A stretch of 9,749 nt of DNA from Bacilli bacterium (GTDB lineage Bacteria > Bacillota_I > Bacilli_A > ML615J-28 > CAG-698), in assembly GCA_016282055.1 (NCBI GenBank), contig JAEEJT010000010.1:1-9749 (forward strand), written 5' to 3'. The position numbers were made by a program, and so were the translations under genes. The notes beneath the pieces are model-generated. The model was not told the DNA's origin, ran no database searches, and saw nothing but the letters and a program-made list of their open reading frames with translations. Shown here one piece after another: positions 7,283 to 9,749 of this stretch (positions within the stretch are counted from its first letter, which is position 1; each line of letters begins with the position of its first letter).

Positions 7283-7312
7283 ATTATATCTCATAAAAGA
7301 TTAATATGTCAA
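7283..7312 (-). promoter_or_regulatory. Predicted sigma-A promoter of topA (perfect -35 and -10 boxes)
   Basis: TTGACA (7307-7312) and TATAAT (7283-7288), both exact consensus, are separated by 18 bases. Transcription should begin near 7276, about 22 bases before the ATG. It is the best match to consensus in the window. No obvious intrinsic terminator separates it from the lipoprotein gene upstream: the only hairpin there, TGTAAA/TTTACA, is not followed by T residues on this strand. The lepB operon transcript may therefore also run into topA. Confidence 0.88.
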
Positions 7313-7345
7313 TGATATTTTTTGTAAAAATGTTTACATAACAAA

Positions 7346-8158
7346 TTAAAGATTCTCTTTATAATAAGAGCTACTTAAATTACCATTACTATCATAATAA
7401 TTAATTTGATAATAAATTTCACTAATATTAAACTTATTATCAATAATAGTATCTCTAACTTGGCTAATATTTCCATTAACATAATAATAATTATAATATC
7501 CTATAAAAGGAATAATTATATCATCACATTTAATCCAAGTTTGAATATCAAAATGTCCATTATCTTTACTATCAATAAAATTAAAGTTTAATTTAAAAGA
7601 ATTACTATTTCTTTCTATATATATATATTCACTAGAAATTGCATCATTAAAATTACTTTCATTAAACTCTAAAATATCTTCAAAAAACTTATAACTAGTA
7701 TTAACTTTATTTCCATCAAGTTTATAATTATAATTAACAGAACAAAGAATGTGTTTCAGTAAATTATTAAAAGAAATATGATTTAAAATCTCATCAGAAA
7801 ACTTTCTTTGATCTCTATCACTATCATTATAAGTATGGTGAAAAGTTTCACTATAATCATTATTAAAATAATAATCTATTTGATAACTTTCATAAAATCT
7901 TTCAGTTACATTACTTGGTTTTAAAAAATTAGTGGTATATCTAATAGTATAATTAATATCATTAATACTATTAAAATTAGAATTAGGTAAACTTGTAATA
8001 GTAAAATAAGGTACAACCATAGTTTCACTAAATCCATCAAGATGAGTTGCAACAATCTTATCTAATTCTTTAACTATCTCATCATCTTCTTTTTTCTTTT
8101 TACAAGACAAACTAACAATACAAAATAAAACAAGTAAAACAATCAAATACTTTTTCAT
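7346..8158 (-). CDS. Predicted lipoprotein of unknown function
   Basis: I do not recognise a family. The 270-residue product starts with a lipoprotein-type signal peptide: Lys2-Lys3, a hydrophobic core at 4-17, and Cys19 in VSLSC. This fits the permissive PROSITE-style lipobox, though position -3 is Ser rather than the usual Leu. After the cysteine come four lysines and an acidic stretch (KKKKEDDE), then a soluble region expected outside the membrane. It is very rich in Asn, Tyr, Ser and Asp, with alternating polar and aromatic residues suggesting beta structure. Two similar YxxNGNxS turns (NGN at 228-230 and 258-260) lie 30 residues apart near the C-terminus. Its ATG overlaps the rnhB TGA (ATGA), with AAAGGATGA upstream, so it is translated as part of the lepB-rbgA-rnhB operon. 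Its composition is more AT-driven than its neighbours, consistent with weak constraint. The role is unknown. Confidence 0.85.
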   Translation of the reverse strand: MKKYLIVLLVLFCIVSLSCKKKKEDDEIVKELDKIVATHLDGFSETMVVPYFTITSLPNSNFNSINDINYTIRYTTNFLKPSNVTERFYESYQIDYYFNNDYSETFHHTYNDSDRDQRKFSDEILNHISFNNLLKHILCSVNYNYKLDGNKVNTSYKFFEDILEFNESNFNDAISSEYIYIERNSNSFKLNFNFIDSKDNGHFDIQTWIKCDDIIIPFIGYYNYYYVNGNISQVRDTIIDNKFNISEIYYQINYYDSNGNLSSSYYKENL

Positions 8159-8766
8159 TTTCTATTCATCCTTTCGCTGACAGGACTAAATGACTTTCTA
8201 TGAACAGGACTTACACCATATTTATCTAAAAGTTCCATGTGTAATTTTGTTACATAACCTTTATGCTTTGCAAATTGATAATCAGGATATTCTTTATCTA
8301 GTTCTAACATAATTCTATCACGAACAACCTTAGCAATAACACTTGCTGCAGCAATACTAGCACTTTTAGCGTCACCTTTAATTAAAGATAAATAAGGAAC
8401 TCTAATATCTAAATCCATACAATCAGTTAAAACATAATCAACGTTTTTCATTCTATTAACACAACGCGTCATAGCAAGTCTACTAGCTTCTAATACATTG
8501 ATCATATCAACATCCTCTACACTTATAACTTCATACTCGACTTGTATAGCATCACGATTAATTATATCAAATAATTGATCTCTTTTTTTAGGGGTTAACT
8601 TCTTAGAATCATTCAATCCATCAAGTTTATATCCTATAGGTAAAATAACGCTGGCTGCAACTAATGGTCCGGCCATAGGTCCTCTACCAGCTTCATCACA
8701 CCCAGCAATATATTTATATCCTTTATTATTTAATTCTTCTTCGTATTTATAAATATCAAAAATCAT
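8155..8766 (-). CDS. rnhB: Ribonuclease HII
   Basis: Cleaves the RNA strand of RNA-DNA hybrids and nicks at single ribonucleotides in DNA, starting ribonucleotide repair in the cytoplasm. The 203-residue length is typical. The DEDD metal-binding set is complete: D24 and E25 in GCDEAGRGPMAGP, D115 in LTDCMD, and D132 in IKGDAKS; the 17-residue spacing of the last two is the family spacing. The conserved SIAAASVIAKVVRDR (137-151) and the C-terminal HKGY and SPVHRKSF segments are also present. The ATG lies one base after the rbgA stop (TAA-A-ATG) with only a weak Shine-Dalgarno site, so translation is probably coupled. Its TGA stop overlaps the lipoprotein start. The rbgA-rnhB pairing is a conserved Firmicutes arrangement. 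Confidence 0.97.
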   Translation of the reverse strand: MIFDIYKYEEELNNKGYKYIAGCDEAGRGPMAGPLVAASVILPIGYKLDGLNDSKKLTPKKRDQLFDIINRDAIQVEYEVISVEDVDMINVLEASRLAMTRCVNRMKNVDYVLTDCMDLDIRVPYLSLIKGDAKSASIAAASVIAKVVRDRIMLELDKEYPDYQFAKHKGYVTKLHMELLDKYGVSPVHRKSFSPVSERMNRK

Positions 8767-8767
8767 T

Positions 8768-9613
8768 TTATTCTACCAAATCCAAACTTATTTTACCTAA
8801 TCTACCATTTTTAAAATCATTTAATATCATTGTATATATTCTGTCATAATCATCATTTTGAATATTATATTTCTTTAAAAATGTTGTAACATAACTAACA
8901 CAATCTAGTTCATCATTAATATATGATGTTTCTATATTATATTTATTAAACAATAAGTTTTTATAATTTTTATCTAAATATTTTAATAAAAAGAAAATCA
9001 AATCTTCTTTTCTTAATACTTCATCCCTAATAGCTCCAGTTAAAGCAAGCTTAGCTCCAACTGTCATATCATCAAACTTAGGCCATAATACACCTGGTGT
9101 ATCTAGTAATTCAAGATTTGGATTTAATCTAATCCATTGTTGAGCCTTAGTAACACCTGGTTTATTACCAACAACTGTTGCTTTCTTATTAACAAGTTTA
9201 TTAATAAGAGTACTTTTACCAACATTAGGTATACCAACAATCATTGCTCTAATTGGTCTTTGTTTCATTCCGCGATTTAAATCTCTTTGAATCTTTTCTT
9301 TTAATATCTCTTTAGATAAAACTTCAATCTTTTTTACATTAAATCCTGATATACTATCAATAGTCAATGCTTCAATTCCTTGATCTTTATAGTATTTAAC
9401 CCATTTCGAAGTCACATTACTATCAGCCATATCTGATTTAGTTAATAGATATAGTTTCTTCTTATCCTTTAAAATATCATTAATCATTGGATTAGATGAT
9501 GAATAAGGAATTCTTGCATCAAGTAATACATAAACAATATCAACGAATTTAATCTTTTCTTCTATCTCTTTTTTAGCTTTGGCCATATGGCCTGGATACC
9601 ATTGTACATTCAT
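8768..9613 (-). CDS. rbgA: Ribosome biogenesis GTPase RbgA (YlqF)
   Basis: GTPase required for a late step of 50S subunit assembly; in Bacillus it allows late ribosomal proteins such as L16 to join. From the preferred ATG the protein has 281 residues, against 282 in B. subtilis. The G motifs are circularly permuted, as in the YlqF/YawG family: G4 TKSD (58-61), then G1 GIPNVGKS (127-134), the G2 threonine T155, and G3 DTPG (171-174). His9 in WYPGHMAKAK corresponds to the catalytic histidine of B. subtilis RbgA. A C-terminal helical domain, which binds rRNA in the family, follows. The ATG at 9613 is chosen over one 15 bases upstream (9628). Relatives begin at this residue, GGGAG lies 8 bases before it, and the lepB stop overlaps it as ATGA; the upstream ATG abuts that same ribosome-binding site. 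Confidence 0.96.
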   Translation of the reverse strand: MNVQWYPGHMAKAKKEIEEKIKFVDIVYVLLDARIPYSSSNPMINDILKDKKKLYLLTKSDMADSNVTSKWVKYYKDQGIEALTIDSISGFNVKKIEVLSKEILKEKIQRDLNRGMKQRPIRAMIVGIPNVGKSTLINKLVNKKATVVGNKPGVTKAQQWIRLNPNLELLDTPGVLWPKFDDMTVGAKLALTGAIRDEVLRKEDLIFFLLKYLDKNYKNLLFNKYNIETSYINDELDCVSYVTTFLKKYNIQNDDYDRIYTMILNDFKNGRLGKISLDLVE

Positions 9614-9749
9614 GATAATTTCTCCCATTTAAATAGTGAATTAAGACGATATTTAACAACACCTAATATTTGCTTTTCAGTAAATAAATCAAAGTAAAAT
9701 CTACAATCAGCACTATCTCTTCTATTATCACCACATACAAAATAATAAC
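9610..9749 (-). CDS. lepB: Type I signal peptidase, C-terminal part
   Basis: The last 45 codons of a gene entering from the right edge end in TGA at 9612-9610. The protein reads YYFVCGDNRRDSADCR, then a short tail ending KWEKLS. GDNRRDSADCR is box E of the S26 signal peptidases (consensus GDNRxxSxDSR), which supports the active site through its Ser and Asp; the following EKQILGVVKYRL matches the usual EKNIIGKV-type end. The catalytic Ser/Lys pair and the N-terminal membrane anchor lie outside the window. The enzyme removes signal peptides on the outer face of the membrane. One deviation is Cys in place of the second Ser of box E. The stop overlaps the rbgA start by four bases (ATGA), giving translational coupling; lepB-rbgA-rnhB is a familiar Firmicutes order. 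Confidence 0.88.
   Translation of the reverse strand, partial: YYFVCGDNRRDSADCRFYFDLFTEKQILGVVKYRLNSLFKWEKLS
9620..9624 (-). promoter_or_regulatory. Shine-Dalgarno site that decides the rbgA start
   Basis: GGGAG on the minus strand ends 6 bases before the ATG at 9613 (about 8 from the last G of the GGG core). The alternative ATG at 9628-9626 immediately adjoins this site and has no purine-rich site of its own, so the shorter 281-residue RbgA is favoured. Confidence 0.65.

Noticed and set aside
7320..7345. Hairpin TGTAAA/TTTACA after the lipoprotein stop, as a terminator
   Set aside because: The stem is 6 bp and AT-rich, and on the minus strand it is followed by A residues with no T tract, so it does not qualify as an intrinsic terminator for this operon.
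7406..7591. 61-codon plus-strand ORF within the lipoprotein gene
   Set aside because: It is made almost only of Ile/Asn/Ser from antisense AT-rich codons. The minus-strand gene has a signal peptide, coupling to rnhB and much greater length.

Overview
The window is a gene-dense, AT-rich stretch of a bacterial chromosome in which every supported gene lies on the minus strand. The gene set and order (lepB, rbgA, rnhB, then topA), the purine-rich Shine-Dalgarno sites, sigma-A-type promoters and hairpin-plus-T terminators point to a low-GC Firmicutes/Bacilli relative, possibly an uncultured Mollicutes-like gut lineage; that placement is inference. The code is standard: TAA, TAG and TGA all end genes here and Trp is TGG, so it is not a TGA=Trp mycoplasma.

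In transcription order (right to left), the window opens with the last 45 codons of a type I signal peptidase (lepB). Its TGA overlaps the ATG of rbgA (50S ribosome-assembly GTPase). One base further on is rnhB (RNase HII), and its TGA overlaps the ATG of an unrecognised 270-residue predicted lipoprotein. These four form a tight operon. Then come four separately promoted units: topA (DNA topoisomerase I), tex (S1/YqgF/HhH nucleic-acid-binding protein), an RlmI-type rRNA methyltransferase, and glpK (glycerol kinase). glpK is followed 5 bases later by the first codons of a FAD-binding oxidoreductase, probably the glycerol-3-phosphate oxidase/dehydrogenase of the same pathway, cut off by the window edge. 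topA, tex and the methyltransferase gene each end in a clear rho-independent terminator.

Most of the window is core housekeeping: protein export, ribosome assembly and rRNA modification, removal of RNA from DNA, supercoiling control, and glycerol use. The points that stand out are an in-frame TAA that splits an otherwise full-length tex, the unknown lipoprotein between rnhB and topA, a glycerol kinase without the histidine used for PTS control in classical Firmicutes, and a terminator that overlaps both the stop codon of its gene and the promoter of the next. I see no tRNA, rRNA, mobile element, CRISPR array or defence system, and no gene-free stretch longer than about 130 bases. I found no convincing new multi-gene system.
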